Position numbers and translations under genes: made by a program. Below the pieces are notes generated by a model. That model ran no database searches. It was given only the letters and a program-made list of their open reading frames with translations, and was not told where the DNA came from. Positions 1 to 11,408 of a stretch of 37,337 nt of DNA are shown in pieces (the stretch's first letter is position 1; each line of letters begins with the position of its first letter). Source of the stretch: Vairimorpha apis BRL 01 (lineage: Eukaryota > Microsporidia > Nosematidae). The stretch lies in contig KE647291.1 in the NCBI GenBank assembly GCA_000447185.1, forward strand, positions 1 to 37,337, in the 5' to 3' direction.

Positions 1-95
1 ATTTACTTTAACTATATTAAATGAATTTTCTTTATTAAGAAATTCTATAAAAAATTCTTTATTTTGTTCTTTATATGAATAAATAAAAAAATTAA
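1..95 (-). other. possible 5' part of a gene running off the left edge
   Basis: Read on the minus strand, the first ~95 bases form one open frame, rich in Lys, Glu, Asn and Phe as the real proteins of this window are, and it is still open at position 1. No ATG occurs between the preceding in-frame stop and the edge, and no CCC signal is visible. If this is coding, its start lies in another frame (a break like those elsewhere here) or outside the window. Too short to recognise. Confidence 0.2.
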
Positions 96-249
96 TTGAT
101 TAATTTTTAAAAAAGAATATGTTTTTGATAAACTATCATTCAACAAAATTATATACTTTTGTTTATATACATAATTTTTAATTACACTTTTAAATTTTTT
201 AGACTAATGACTTTTAATATTTAAATTTACATTTAAATATTGGAATAAA

Positions 250-252
250 CCC
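250..252 (+). promoter_or_regulatory. CCC start signal of EFL1
   Basis: A CCC triplet directly abuts the ATG at 253 in an otherwise C-poor leader. CCC-like motifs just upstream of start codons are known in microsporidia. It supports this ATG as the start. Confidence 0.6.
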
Positions 253-2422
253 ATGGTATCAATAATTACAACGGTTGTAGCACATATAGATCATGGAAAA
301 ACAACACTTATAGATTGTTTAGTTGCTGCACATGGTAAAATATCTAAATCTTTAGCTGGTGATATGAGGTTTATGGATACACGTGAAGATGAACAATCGC
401 GTGGTATAACACTAAAAATGAGTGCTATAAGTGTTATGAACAACAATACAACTCATACTATTATAGATACTCCTGGACATGTTGATTTTGAATTTCTTAT
501 AGAACAGTCTTCACTTTTAAGCGACTGTTTTTTAATAATTATAGATTTAAAAGAAGGTATTACACCACGTACTCATTCACTTATAAAATATATAAATAAG
601 CACATGACTATTTTAGTAATAAATAAAATTGACAAAGTTCCAGAAAACACAACATTTTTAATTTTAGATATTATAAATTTAATAAATGAAATGATCGGAG
701 AAATGATATTTACTTGGGAAAATAATAATATTATATTATGTAGTGCTATTTTGTGTTATGGTGTAAACTATCAAATAAGTAAAAAAATATTTAGAAAAAA
801 TACAACTATAGAGCATATTGTTAAATGCATTAATTATATCGAAAAACAAATTTTTTATTTTGAAAATAAAAAGCCAAATGAAATTGATAAATTGTGTAAA
901 AAATTTTTTGTTGCAAATAAAACAAGAAAATCTATATTGAGTTCTATTATGTCATTATCTGATAGCATTTTTAATAGTTTAGAAACGATTTATAAATATG
1001 ATCAAAAAGAATACATAGCTTATGTTTCTTTAGGATTAATTAAAAACGAGTATAAAAAGGAAGATTTGCTTTTTATTACTAGATTGCATTATGGAATTCT
1101 AAAAATTGGTACTGTTTTGTATAGTCATGAATGCGAACACAAAATAAAAGAAATATATAAATATACTTTGAACGGACTTGAGAAAATCGATGAAATTACA
1201 GGATCAAATTTAATATGTATAAAATCTAATGTTAAAAAAAACACTTTTTTATCAAACAAGCCTCATAATCTTTTATTTAAAGAAGTAATGTATCCATTTT
1301 ATAGATCATTTTTTAAATATAATGATTTTTATGAAAGAAGCTTTAAGTGCAATTGTCAATACAGAACAATGTTTAAAACTGAAAATTGATAAATTTAATC
1401 AATTATCTGTTATGTCATCTGGTAAAGTACAGGTAGAAAAAATGTTGGAAGATTTAAAAAAATGTGGAATTTATTTGGAATATGTTGAAAATGATTTTAT
1501 ATTTTGTGAAAGTGTACGGGAAAAATATAAAGAAATATTTGAAGGTAATTTAAGCATTTGTATATATCCAAATACAAATAATATAGATGAAGATAATGAA
1601 AGTAATTTTTTTGAATTTTTTAAATGCAAGTATGGTGAAAGTTCTAAAAATGAACTAATTTTAAATGTAAACTCAAGAAATAAAAATTCGAAAAATAATG
1701 ATGTTTATTTAAAAAATAAATCTAAATTTGTAAACCAACAAAAACTTATTTTAGATAATAATTTGTCCAACATACAAAAACACGAAAATAATAGGCGCGG
1801 TAATATGAATATTGAAGATCAGATTGAATCAATTTCTTTACATAAAGTTTATAAAGATGAATTTAATAATATTTTTAAAATAAAATCTAAAAAATGGTAT
1901 GACTTAATAATTAGTATATTGGAAATTTTTACATTAAGTGGTCCTATTATTAACGAAAATATACGTGATACAACGTTTGAAGTCACTTTTGATGAGTATA
2001 ACTTGACTACTGATCAAGTTTATTATTTTATTAAGGATAAAATTAATCATGTTTACCATAAATCGTCTCCTCAAATTTCTCCTTTTTTTTACCATGTAAA
2101 AATTTCTACAAAAGATGAATATTTAGGAAAAATTTATACTTTATTACAAAAAAATAAATGTTTTTTGAAAGGTGAAGAATATGAACAAAATACCGGTTTT
2201 TATATTTTATATTCACTTGTTCCTCATTTTAATTATGATTTACTTGTAGAAAATATTCGCATACATACAAAAGGAACTTCATACATGTCAAGTACTGAAT
2301 ATGGATTTTTTCATTTGTTAGATTTTTCTGAATATATTGACAAATTACGTAAACTAAAAGGATTACAAACAGATGAGAAAATTATCGATAATCCAGAAAA
2401 ACAAAGGACTTTAAAAAAGTAA
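253..2422 (+). CDS. EFL1: EFL1/RIA1 ribosome-assembly GTPase, one frame break
   Basis: Translational GTPase that, with SBDS, releases the anti-association factor eIF6/TIF6 from late cytoplasmic 60S subunits. The first part (253-1389) has P-loop AHIDHGKTT (residues 10-18), switch I ending RGIT, DTPGH (72-76) and NKID (124-127). The signature MDTREDEQSRGIT separates it from true EF2, which has a different switch I. The second part (frame of 1322-2422) carries domains III-V: a QLSVMSSGKVQVEKML stretch and the EFL1-type C-terminus KGLQTDEKI...EKQRTLKK. The frames overlap and must be joined near the T5 run at 1325-1329. The join needs one base fewer or two more, unlike the other breaks here, which are one base short. 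The joined length of about 720 residues is short against about 1,110 in yeast, as expected for microsporidia. The start is fixed by CCC at 250-252. Family assignment is confident; whether the gene is really broken is unknown. Confidence 0.9.
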
Positions 2423-2791
2423 TTCTTCAAAAAGATGCACAATTAATAGTTTAATAAATTAATAATGTTACTTATAGATTTTGAGAAATAAATTATATAA
2501 TTTTAACAAAAATTTAGAATTTAACATAAAAAATTCATGATAGACTGGTTTATTATTTATAAAATTTCTATAATCTATTTTTAATTATTTATAAAGTGTA
2601 TACATCAATAAAAAGTTTTTTATTCATCTAATATTATATGTCATTATAATTTATGTTTAAAATATTTTTAAATGGTTAGTTAAGATTATTTTTTTTGAAT
2701 TTATTTTTTAATTTAAAAAAATATTCAACTTGTTAAAAATATTATATTTCAATTTTTATATTTTAAAATTCTTAACATCATAAAATATTAA
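2423..2791. other. A+T-rich intergenic spacer
   Basis: About 370 bases between EFL1 and the RING gene. I see only short A/T runs, no open frame of note and no GC island. Confidence 0.7.
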
Positions 2792-2794
2792 CCC
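2792..2794 (+). promoter_or_regulatory. CCC start signal of the RING gene
   Basis: CCC followed by 7 bases and the ATG at 2802; same placement as at other genes in this window. Confidence 0.6.
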
Positions 2795-2801
2795 TTTAGT
2801 A

Positions 2802-3224
2802 ATGAACAACAAGGCAATTTCAAAAAAAGACATTATAAAAAACAAAATTTTAGATGTATTAAACGTAAAACCAATCTGTCCGATATGTTTAGACATATGT
2901 AAAAATCCTGTAGTTGCTTCTTGTGGTCACATTTATTGTTGGTCTTGTTTGTATGAATGGTATAAAGAAAGTAAACACGAATGTCCTCAGTGTAAGCTTC
3001 ATTTAGATTTAAATGATACTAGTAAGACCAGTGATAGATGTTATAGTAAATATACTAAACCTGTCAAACTTGTTCATCCAGGATTAAGCAATAATGCAAG
3101 ATTTTTCGGTAATAATGTATTAGAAAATGATGTGAGTGATATTTTAGGATTGAGACCTATGTTATGTATAGTATTTATTATGATTATATGTTACATATTT
3201 TCATGTAGATATTTATTCAAATAA
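2802..3224 (+). CDS. membrane-anchored RING E3 ubiquitin ligase, RNF5/RMA1-like
   Basis: 140-residue protein with one C3HC4 RING finger and a C-terminal membrane anchor. Zinc ligands are C26, C29, C41, H43, C46, C49, C61 and C64. The CPICLD..NPV..SCGHIYCWSCL..W pattern is that of the RMA1/RNF5/RNF185 family, ER-anchored ligases in ER-associated degradation. Residues about 116-137 are hydrophobic (MLCIVFIMIICYIF) and end in a short basic tail, so the RING would face the cytosol. Family members are about 180 residues with one or two C-terminal membrane segments; this one keeps a single segment. The frame is intact and the start is supported by CCC at 2792-2794. The ER-degradation role is inferred from the family; the RING itself is certain. 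Confidence 0.85.
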   Translation: MNNKAISKKDIIKNKILDVLNVKPICPICLDICKNPVVASCGHIYCWSCLYEWYKESKHECPQCKLHLDLNDTSKTSDRCYSKYTKPVKLVHPGLSNNARFFGNNVLENDVSDILGLRPMLCIVFIMIICYIFSCRYLFK

Positions 3225-4054
3225 AACTTAAAAAACTCTTTAAATAAATTACATAGAGATTAATTAATTTTTAGATATTTTTGTATATTTTGTAATTATT
3301 GAGAAAATATGATAAAAATTTAAAATAGTTTAGTTTTATTTATCTTAAAAATTATTTAATTGCCAATTTTCTTTTTCAAAGTACAATTTTTAAAAAAGTG
3401 ATCAAAAATTAATCATATGAAGATTTAACAATATATCAATTGATTATCACAAAAAAACATTTTGTATTTTTTATATACATAAAATAATTTAAAAAATGGA
3501 GTTTTCATTTATTAAAATAGATATTATATATAAAAAAAATAAAAGTTATAATTTTTTGTGTAATTTAAAAATATTTTAATTTGTTTATAAAAAAAAGTTT
3601 TTTATTAAAAAATAATGTAAATTATCAAATAAATTTAAAAATGTCATATATATCATTTTAAAAGTTATAAATTTTGAAATTTTTTATCATGTTTAATAAA
3701 TATGATAATTTTAAAATAAAAATATATAAGAACAAGAAAAAAAATTTAAATAATAAATATTTGGTATTTGTAAAATGAAAATTGTTATCCATTCATACAT
3801 TAAAAAATTAAAGTAAAATATATATATTAAAAATATAAAATTATGATTTTACATATTTTTATAAATAGTTTATAAAATAAACAAAAAATTACAACTTTAT
3901 TATTTATTTGCATCAAATATGTTATAATAAATGTTTAAAATTCTTTGTGACATTTTATACTAAAAATTATGAAAAATATAATTTTGAACTTATATATTAT
4001 GGCAAAACTTTATGATAAAACTTTTTATTTGAGGGTTAATTTCATTATTCTATT
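3225..4054. other. A+T desert
   Basis: Very A+T-rich sequence with no recognisable gene. A 62-codon frame beginning at 3969 runs into the opposite-strand LINE relic that follows and has no CCC signal, so I do not call it. Confidence 0.6.
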
Positions 4055-4235
4055 ATTTTTTTCCGCTTCCGTATCAAACGAGTTCACTTGGTATGTAAGT
4101 TTTCGTTCCTCTCGTTCTCCGCTAATATTAAATCGCCTCCTCTTCTGTACTCTATAGCACACTCTCTAAAGTTTTTTTAAAGTTACTGATTGGTATATGC
4201 TTCAATTCGTTCTGGCAAAACTTTATAATAATCAT
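4055..4235 (-). mobile_element. LINE 3'-end relic, copy A
   Basis: A GC-richer island in the desert. On the minus strand it reads, across frames and stops, RIEAY, then KTLES (near 4156-4178), then YRRGG. The same order occurs in the other relics of this window (EAYI, KTLES, RRG in copy C; ETYIQS in copy D), at the extreme C-terminus of a LINE reverse-transcriptase protein with a restriction-like endonuclease domain (Dong/R4/R2 type). Only the tail is present, with stops and frame shifts, so the copy is dead. Element class is inferred from shared motifs and from what I know of microsporidian LINEs. Confidence 0.55.
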
Positions 4236-4864
4236 TTATAACTTAAGAAATTCTTCACAATAAACTTTGCATGTATATTTTTACATTTATAATTATCGTA
4301 TTTATTGTTTTTTTTGTTATTGGTAATTACATCCCCATCATCTTTTACATTTCTATATCTTTTAGAGGTCATCTATATTTATTGTTTGTTTTTTTTTGCA
4401 TATAAAATATTTATTTAATTGTAGTATTAAAAATAATAGATCAAATATTATTGTGCTCATTTTAATACAAATATATATTAAAAATACTTTAAAATAATTT
4501 TTAATAAAATTTTAACAATAATTTTTTAGAAACTTTTTTAAAAATTCTTTCATCATATTATATTTTTTATACTAAAAAATTTTGTTATCTCTTTATATAA
4601 CTTTTTTTAAATTTTTAAAACATTATAAAGTTAAACAAATTATGATTTAAAATCTCTTAATGTCAATAAATTTTAGAATTGTAAAGTTAAAAATTTAATA
4701 TATTATTTGTGCACTGCTAATTTTTTATTCAATATTATCTTTCATACCAAAACATGTTTATATATAGGTTTTGCTTAAAACTTTTAACTATACATATAAA
4801 CTTTTTTATTTTTTTATATATTTAAAATTATTATTACATTATATTTTATATATTTAAAAATCTA
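4236..4864. other. A+T desert between two LINE relics
   Basis: No frame, RNA-like fold or repeat that I can support. A CCCC at about 4330 has no open frame behind it. Confidence 0.6.
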
Positions 4865-5245
4865 AATGTCGAAATTGTAATCATCAATCAAAACTGTATG
4901 ACTATTATGAGAACAAAAAATTAAGAAAGTATGATCTTTTGGCTAATGAATTTGGTCAAATTTATTAATTACAAACAAGAATTATTCCATATGTAATAAC
5001 ATGGGATGAGGTTGTAACCAAGTACCATAGAAAGTATATCAAAGTGTTTAAAATTTAAACTAACCTTGAGGTGTATATATACAATCTATCGTACTTAATA
5101 AGACGTTTGAATTGATTTTTTGAATCAGGGACGAGGATGTGGTGGAATGAACCTAGATAATAAGAGGTGGAAAAGCTGTTAACAAGTAAGTAAGTACTAT
5201 ACTTGTTAAAAAATCTTTATCGAGGAGGAAAAACTTAAATTAAAT
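4865..5245 (+). mobile_element. LINE 3'-end relic, copy B
   Basis: Plus-strand relic. It starts with VEIVII (the strand after the endonuclease PD...D core), shifts frame, then reads KLRKYDLLANEFGQIY, a stop, RIIPYVITWDEVVTKYH, a stop, EVYI and KTFE. KLRKYD, IIPY and the YIQ/KT tail recur in copy D in the same order and spacing, so B and D come from one element family. Base composition is less A+T-rich than the flanks up to about 5330, where the relic fades. It lacks everything upstream of the endonuclease, as expected for 5' truncation during target-primed reverse transcription, followed by mutation. Confidence 0.65.
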
Positions 5246-6516
5246 AAAACAAAAGTGCCTTAAGATATTAAAAACGAAAAATATAATGCGAAACAGAACT
5301 GTTAATGTCACAAGATTGAAATAATAATAAAATGAATAGTTACAACATAATAACACAATAAATCTACTTGAATAATTTTAAATATATAAATTATATTAAA
5401 TTTTAATTTAAACTTATTTTAAATAATTTTGAATAAAATAAAATAAAATATTTAAGATTTTTCTTCTAATATAAAGAACAATTATTATTTTATTTACCTA
5501 ATATAAGATAAATTATTAAAATTTTTATGAAATAATATCTTTGCAAATTTGTAATAAAATTAAAAAATATTAAATAAATTATAATCAATAAACTTTTTTT
5601 TCGTTAAATTTTAAGATATTTTAAACAAAATTTTATTTATATTTTAGCTTTTATATAATTTATATAAACTTTAAATATTTAAAAATATTAAAAAAATGAA
5701 AATTATGTACGATTATTCTCAATAATAAAAATAAATAATTATTTGCTATAGTAAAGTTATCAAAAATAATACTTTTCAAAAAAATTTATTTACAAAAGAA
5801 TAATAAAATTAAAAATACTTTTAATTTGAAATATATATATTAATTATTAAATTATAAATATTAAAACTTATTTTGATTTAAACAACTTAAATTATTCATT
5901 ATCAATTATATCATATGAAAATTTTAATATTGATTTATTTATTTAATAATTTTTGCAAATAATATAGTCAAATTTAAAATTTAAGTTTTTGATCATTACA
6001 ATTATTAATTGCATAACTACAAGAAACATAAGTATTTTTGATGTAAATATTTATAATATATATTATTTTATAATTTTTGTAAATTATTTGTCAGGTTTAT
6101 TTATACCTTAGATTAAACTTTAATAATAAATTTCAATATAATAAAAACATGTTTTATTTTTAACAGAATACAAATATATTATAATTTATAATATATTTAC
6201 AAAGATCATCTTTCTTTATAAAATTTTATTAATTTTTTTAAAAAATTTTTAATACTTACAACGATATTTAAAAATAAAATTAGTTACATACATTTATTTT
6301 AAAAAAAAATATTTTATATAAATTGCTTTGATACATTTTTTCATTTAAATAAAAAAACTTTATTATTTATTTTGAAATTTAGAAAAAAACAACATTTTAA
6401 TTAAAATTCACAAATATTAGAAATATTTTAAAATTATTCAACCTTTTTTGGTTTATTTTCATTTTTATCTAAAATAAAATAAATTTTTGTAGTCCTTAAT
6501 ATAAGACATTTATATA
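5246..6516. other. A+T desert upstream of the RRP6-like gene
   Basis: Nearly pure A/T. A faintly GC-richer stretch to about 5330 may be the end of LINE relic B. Nothing else is supported. Confidence 0.6.
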
Positions 6517-7527
6517 ATGAAAAAATATGCAATTGAGGCAAAAAAACTGCTTACACAACTTAATTGTAAAATAAAATTATCAAATGATGGAAAACACGAT
6601 GATAAATATTTTGAAGAAATATTTAAACATATAAATAACATACAGATTTTATTTGAATATGATAAACTGTTTATAAATAAAATTTTTTTATCAGATATAA
6701 AGAAACAAATATCGTCTAATTTATATTTTCTAGTTCAAAATAAACAATTATATGCTATTTTAACTAAAGATTATATGCAAAATTTTATAGACAATACTGT
6801 AATAAATACAGATTTGGAATTTATTAAAGTAATTGAAGAAATTGGTGATGATATTGTTTTAGATTTACTAGATCAATCTTACATAAATTACACTCCAACA
6901 TTATGTTATGTGCTTATTTTTTCTAAAAACAAATTATATATAATCAATTTTTCTAAATTATACAATAAAATAGGTGTATTATTAAATGATAAATTTTGTA
7001 AGATTTTCGCTAGTTTAGATTGTTATCATAAGTTTTATTATTACATAAACATTAAATTTAAAAATTTTTATATAATTAAAAATAATAATTTTACATATAA
7101 TATGAAAGGATATCAAATTAATAACAAAACATATATAGATTGGAAAATACCTGGAATTTGCAAAATTTTGCGTGATTATTTACATGCAAAAATATTGAAT
7201 GTTTCTAAACAAATTAAATACAAAAAAAACTATTTTAAAGATAATTTAACAGATGATGATTTTTTATATACTTATAGAGATACTAAAAAATATTTTCATA
7301 TGTGGGTAACTTTTTTAAATCGAAATAGTGAATGGTTTAAAAAACTTCTTTTAATTAGAGATGATTTAGCTAAAAAAAACGACAAGTCGATTTATTATAT
7401 AATGACAAACAAACAATTACTTGAGTTTCATGATTATAAATTTAATTGTTTAGAAGATATTTATAATAATAATATTAAAATATCTTCATTGATTTATTGT
7501 AACATCAAGAAGTTTTTATACAAATAA
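6517..7527 (+). CDS. RRP6-like exosome protein with eroded catalytic site and HRDC domain
   Basis: 336 residues, intact frame. The middle (about 105-205) follows the fold of an RRP6 3'-5' exonuclease domain: IVLDLLDQSY...TLCYVLIFS...LYIINFSKL, parallel to the family's motif I and its CLMQIS...IIDTL strands. Residues about 268-335 read as an HRDC domain (WFKKLLLIRDDLAKKNDKS). RRP6/EXOSC10 is the nuclear exosome subunit that trims pre-rRNA and other RNAs. Odd: motif I has D116 but L118 where the catalytic Glu should be, the motif II Asp is not clearly placed, and motif III (LRDYLH) keeps an Asp but lacks the usual Tyr. If aligned correctly this is a shortened and probably inactive RRP6, used as a scaffold or RNA-binding subunit. 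No CCC lies before the ATG. Assignment rests on domain order by eye and could be wrong. Confidence 0.5.
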   Translation: MKKYAIEAKKLLTQLNCKIKLSNDGKHDDKYFEEIFKHINNIQILFEYDKLFINKIFLSDIKKQISSNLYFLVQNKQLYAILTKDYMQNFIDNTVINTDLEFIKVIEEIGDDIVLDLLDQSYINYTPTLCYVLIFSKNKLYIINFSKLYNKIGVLLNDKFCKIFASLDCYHKFYYYINIKFKNFYIIKNNNFTYNMKGYQINNKTYIDWKIPGICKILRDYLHAKILNVSKQIKYKKNYFKDNLTDDDFLYTYRDTKKYFHMWVTFLNRNSEWFKKLLLIRDDLAKKNDKSIYYIMTNKQLLEFHDYKFNCLEDIYNNNIKISSLIYCNIKKFLYK

Positions 7528-8320
7528 TGCATTTTTAAATAAATCTACGAATTGCTATAAATTTTTTATGGTATTTATTTATAATATCAAAGAAAATTTT
7601 TTTTTAATGATAGATACAAAGTTATCTCAGTTAAATTTAAGATTTTTATTTTTTATGTGCGACTTTAAAACTTTAAATGTATATATAAATCATATTATAA
7701 AGTTAATTTTAAATTATAAAATAAATTTATATATCAATATATATATTCTTTTAAATAAATCTATTAAATATAATTTTAAAAAATTAAAAAGATTTAAATT
7801 TTAATTTCGTTGTTAGTTATGATAGTTAAAAACCATAAAAAGGTAGTAATTTATTAAATTGATTTATGTTATTTGTTTTTTTATCTTTAATAAAGTAACA
7901 ATAATAGTTACATATAGTAAGTTTTACAAAATATTTTTTGTTATTTGGCAAAAAATTATGACATTTTTAAAATAAATTTTGAAAATGTGTATAATTTGAA
8001 TCATTTTACTATTAATTTAAATTTTTAACTTCAACATTGTTAAATTTTTGATTTTTAATCTTTTTGAGAATTAAAATTATTGTATTATAATATTAATATA
8101 TATGTTCAATAAAAAATTTAGAAAATTAAATGTTTTAATTTTATCTTTTTATTTCGATTTTTCTAAAAACTATAAAATAGAAAACATGTTATTTAAAATA
8201 TTATTATATGTATTTAATGTAATAAAAAATTTTAAAAAATTCTTTTAACAAATTTCATATATATAAATTTTCTGATACTTTCTCCTTTTACAAATAAAAA
8301 AAAAATTTTAACAAAAAAAC
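7528..8320. other. A+T spacer
   Basis: Contains a 78-codon frame (7568-7804) made almost only of Ile, Leu, Asn, Lys, Phe and Tyr; this is what chance gives at such composition, and it has no start signal. Nothing else is seen. Confidence 0.6.
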
Positions 8321-8760
8321 ATGAAACAAAGAAAAGTTTTTATTTCTCAAAATATAAGTTGGATTTTTCAAAAAGGAAGCTGGTTTATACATATATTAAT
8401 GACAATATTTATAAAACTTACATTATCTCAGTTTTTATCACAACAAACAAGCTGGCAAATGACTGCAATATTTTATAATTTATTAACTTTTTATTTTTTC
8501 ATTGGAGAATAGGAGATCCATTCTGTAGTGAATATTACAATTGCACCGTTTGGGAACAAATAATTGAACAATCAGAAGATACAATACAAGTAAGATTTCT
8601 TGCATTATATCCAATAATACTTTTTATTATTGTAAATAAAATTGTCAAATATTGTAATTGGTTATATTTTGTAAACCTTGGTGTTTTAATTTTGGTTGTA
8701 GTACCTAAATTAAATTTTATGCACATGAAAAGAATATTCGGATATAATAGTTATAATTAA
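8321..8760 (+). CDS. ORM1: ORMDL sphingolipid regulator, one frame break
   Basis: ORM/ORMDL proteins are small ER membrane proteins that bind and restrain serine palmitoyltransferase, the first enzyme of sphingolipid synthesis. The first frame (8321-8499) gives ISWIFQKGSWFIHILM and a TSWQMTAIFYNLLTFYFF segment. The conserved HWRIGDPF, TVWEQI, FLALYPIILF and the closing PKLNFMHMKRIFGYN lie one frame away, from 8500 to the stop at 8758-8760. Together they cover the whole family, about 146 residues against about 153, with its usual four hydrophobic segments. The break lies at T6 (8494-8499), one base short. Conservation on both sides argues for a sequencing under-call or very recent damage. There is no CCC upstream; a CTCC occurs near 8281. 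Confidence 0.9.
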
Positions 8761-10775
8761 ATTCTTTAACTCTACTTAAAATTTACCATTCAAAAGTAAG
8801 ATTAATATTATTAAATTGTTTATGTTATATAGTGTTTAAAGTTTGTTTTTTTATATTTATAAAAAAAAATTAAAATACATATTGAACAAAATAAAATATT
8901 AATAATAAAAAAAAGAAAGCATACAAAATATTAATATAAATTATAAAAAAAATATGAAATGTCATATTTTTGTAAAAATTTTAAATAATTAATAAACTAA
9001 ACTTAAAACTGAAAGTCTTATGTAATTGAATGTCGTAAATCATAGATTTATGGAGTTAAAATTTTTAGCTTGTAGAATATTTGTATATATCTTATTTTAA
9101 AGTGTACAAAAATCTAAACAATAATTTTTATTGCATTTATAGAGTTCTTAATAATAAATTATCAATTTACAATTAAAGATTTTATAATAAAAAATGCGTT
9201 TGTACCATTTTAGTTATTTTGAATAATTTTTATTACTCTGAAACTTATTTTGTATTTTTTAATTTCAGCTCTTAATTTTTTAAAACCCTTTTGATTTTAT
9301 TTTTTACAAAATTAAATTTGTTGTTTTAAAACTTAGGAGATTAAGTTGATAAATTATTGTATTTTTAGAATATAAATTAAATTTCGAATAATACAATTTT
9401 TTTTCTTAATTTATTAGAACAAATATTTTTAAAAGATAATGTGATATAATCAAATAAGTTTAATAAGTTACTTAAGATATTATTTTATAAATTTTAATAG
9501 TATTTAAATTAATATGTTTTTTCTTAAAAATTCTAAATATAATGTTTATTAACTTTATAATTACAACTATAAAATACAATAAAAGTTGTTATTATTTAAA
9601 TTATTTTTATACAAGAAAAATATAAAAGGGTTTTTTATTATATACAATTTTTTAATTTTTTTAACATGTCAAACTAATAAAAAATGATTTTTCACATGAT
9701 TAAAAACTAAATCAAATTTTTATATGAATTTTGTGTGTAGAAGTTGTCAATGTTGTTTCATTTTTTAGTTGTTCTACATAAGAAAAATTAAATATCTTTA
9801 TAGAATATATTTTAAAAAATCTTTTATTTGATATTTTTGTATACAAGTTGTTTTATATTTAAATATAATTTAATTTAATTTTATGTTTATTAAATAAAAA
9901 TTTTATTCTTTTTTTCATTAAATAAACTATAATTTAATCGTTAATATATATTCTGTTTGAAAAAAATGTAAAGTAATTTATTTATACAATCACATCAAGT
10001 ATAAAAAATATTATAATTTAATGGTTGATAAGAAAGACTTTAACAAATAATATGAATTAAATTTAATATATTTTAAAACTGATATAAACTTATAACAAGG
10101 TATATAACAGTATTTATAATTTTATTTTGAAAGTTTGAAAATAAAAATTAAATATTTTATATTAAAACTAAATAAATTAAAATTTTATTTTGCTGCTAAA
10201 TCAATCATATATATTCTTAATTATATAAATATAATTGCAGAAAAATAACACAAAATAATTTTTGATTATGAAATAAAATAATCATTTTTTTCGTTTATTA
10301 ATTTATAACAAAATATTAGCATATGTTATGTTTTAAATTAATCATAAATGAAATTTTGAAGTTTTTACTAAATAAGCGCATTGACATATTTTTATTAATA
10401 TCAAAAAATAATAAACTTGTTTATATTTTTCTATTTACAAAACATAAAAATTATGTCTTAGTTTTTTTATAAAATTTTATCTAATATTTTTATTTTTTAA
10501 TAATACAAATTAAGAAAAATATTTAAATTTATCTATTTCAATGATTTTTTTTATTAAAAATTAAAAAAAAAATATATTGTAGTGTTAAATATATACCATA
10601 CATATAGCGTAACATTTTTTTAGATAACTAGGTTATTAAATTAAATTAAATTAAAATATAATACAAATATCAGATATTTTAATTTCAATAAAATTAATAA
10701 TAAATTAATTTTTATAAAATATAATTAAATTAATAATAAAAAATTTTATGACATTAAATGTGTATAAAAATTTAA
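8761..10775. other. 2-kb A+T desert
   Basis: No protein-like frame on either strand and no GC island. Isolated CCC (near 9295) and GGG (near 9628) triplets have no open frame behind them. I see no RNA gene. Confidence 0.6.
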
Positions 10776-10826
10776 TTGATAGGTTTTCTCCTTTATTTTA
10801 TTAAAATTTTATTTTGTTTTTTATCC

Positions 10827-11267
10827 ATGTCAAAGTACACAATTAGAAACTTAGAAGAGACAGATTACAAATTAGGATACATGGATTGTATAAATGAACT
10901 TACAGAACCAGTTAATGTGGCTGAAAAAGATTTTATTAATAGATTAAAATTTTTAAGGAACAAACAAGATTATCATAGTATTGTTGTTGTAGACGATCAA
11001 TCAGGTTTAATCGTAGGTTGTGGTACTTTGTTTTTAGAATATAAATTTATTAGGGGTCTTGTTACTAAAGGGCACATCGAAGATGTAGTAGTGAAAGAAG
11101 ATAAGAGAGGAAGTGGAATTGGCACATTGATAATTAACCATTTAATTAGTATCGCAAAAGAAAAAAATTGTTATAAAATATCTTTAGTATGTAATCGAGA
11201 TAATGTTAAATTTTATAAAAAATGTGGATTTCAAGAAAAAGAAGTAGAAATGGTAAAATATACATAA
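10827..11267 (+). CDS. GNA1: glucosamine-6-phosphate N-acetyltransferase
   Basis: GNAT-fold enzyme that transfers acetyl from acetyl-CoA to glucosamine 6-phosphate, on the route to UDP-GlcNAc and so to chitin, a main component of the microsporidian spore wall. Counting from the ATG at 10827 (146 residues; yeast 159), GHIEDVVV (82-89) is the family's substrate-side strand, KRGSGIG (93-99) is the acetyl-CoA pyrophosphate loop, and NRDNVKFYKKCGF (123-135) is the GNA1-specific C-terminal signature. An in-frame ATG at 10776 would add 17 very hydrophobic residues. I prefer 10827 because MSKYTIRNLEETDY matches where family members begin, but the longer form would be a membrane-anchored enzyme and cannot be excluded. 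The frame is intact. Confidence 0.9.
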   Translation: MSKYTIRNLEETDYKLGYMDCINELTEPVNVAEKDFINRLKFLRNKQDYHSIVVVDDQSGLIVGCGTLFLEYKFIRGLVTKGHIEDVVVKEDKRGSGIGTLIINHLISIAKEKNCYKISLVCNRDNVKFYKKCGFQEKEVEMVKYT

Positions 11268-11408
11268 ATAAAATTTCTTAGATTTTTGAGTATTAAAATA
11301 AACAAAAATAAATAATCTAGACAATTTATAATTTAATTAAATATGTTCTAAAAAGACACAGTATTTTAATAAATTTACTATTTATTTTACTAATATTAAA
11401 ATAAAAAA

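Noticed and set aside
3969..4157. 62-codon plus-strand frame ending in a GC-richer stretch
   Set aside because: The GC-richer part is the reverse strand of LINE relic A, which explains its composition better.
7568..7804. 78-codon plus-strand frame after the RRP6-like gene
   Set aside because: Made of A+T-type residues only, with no motif and no CCC signal; expected by chance at this composition.
8535..8726. 63-codon minus-strand frame
   Set aside because: Exact antisense of the second half of ORMDL, which is conserved on the plus strand.
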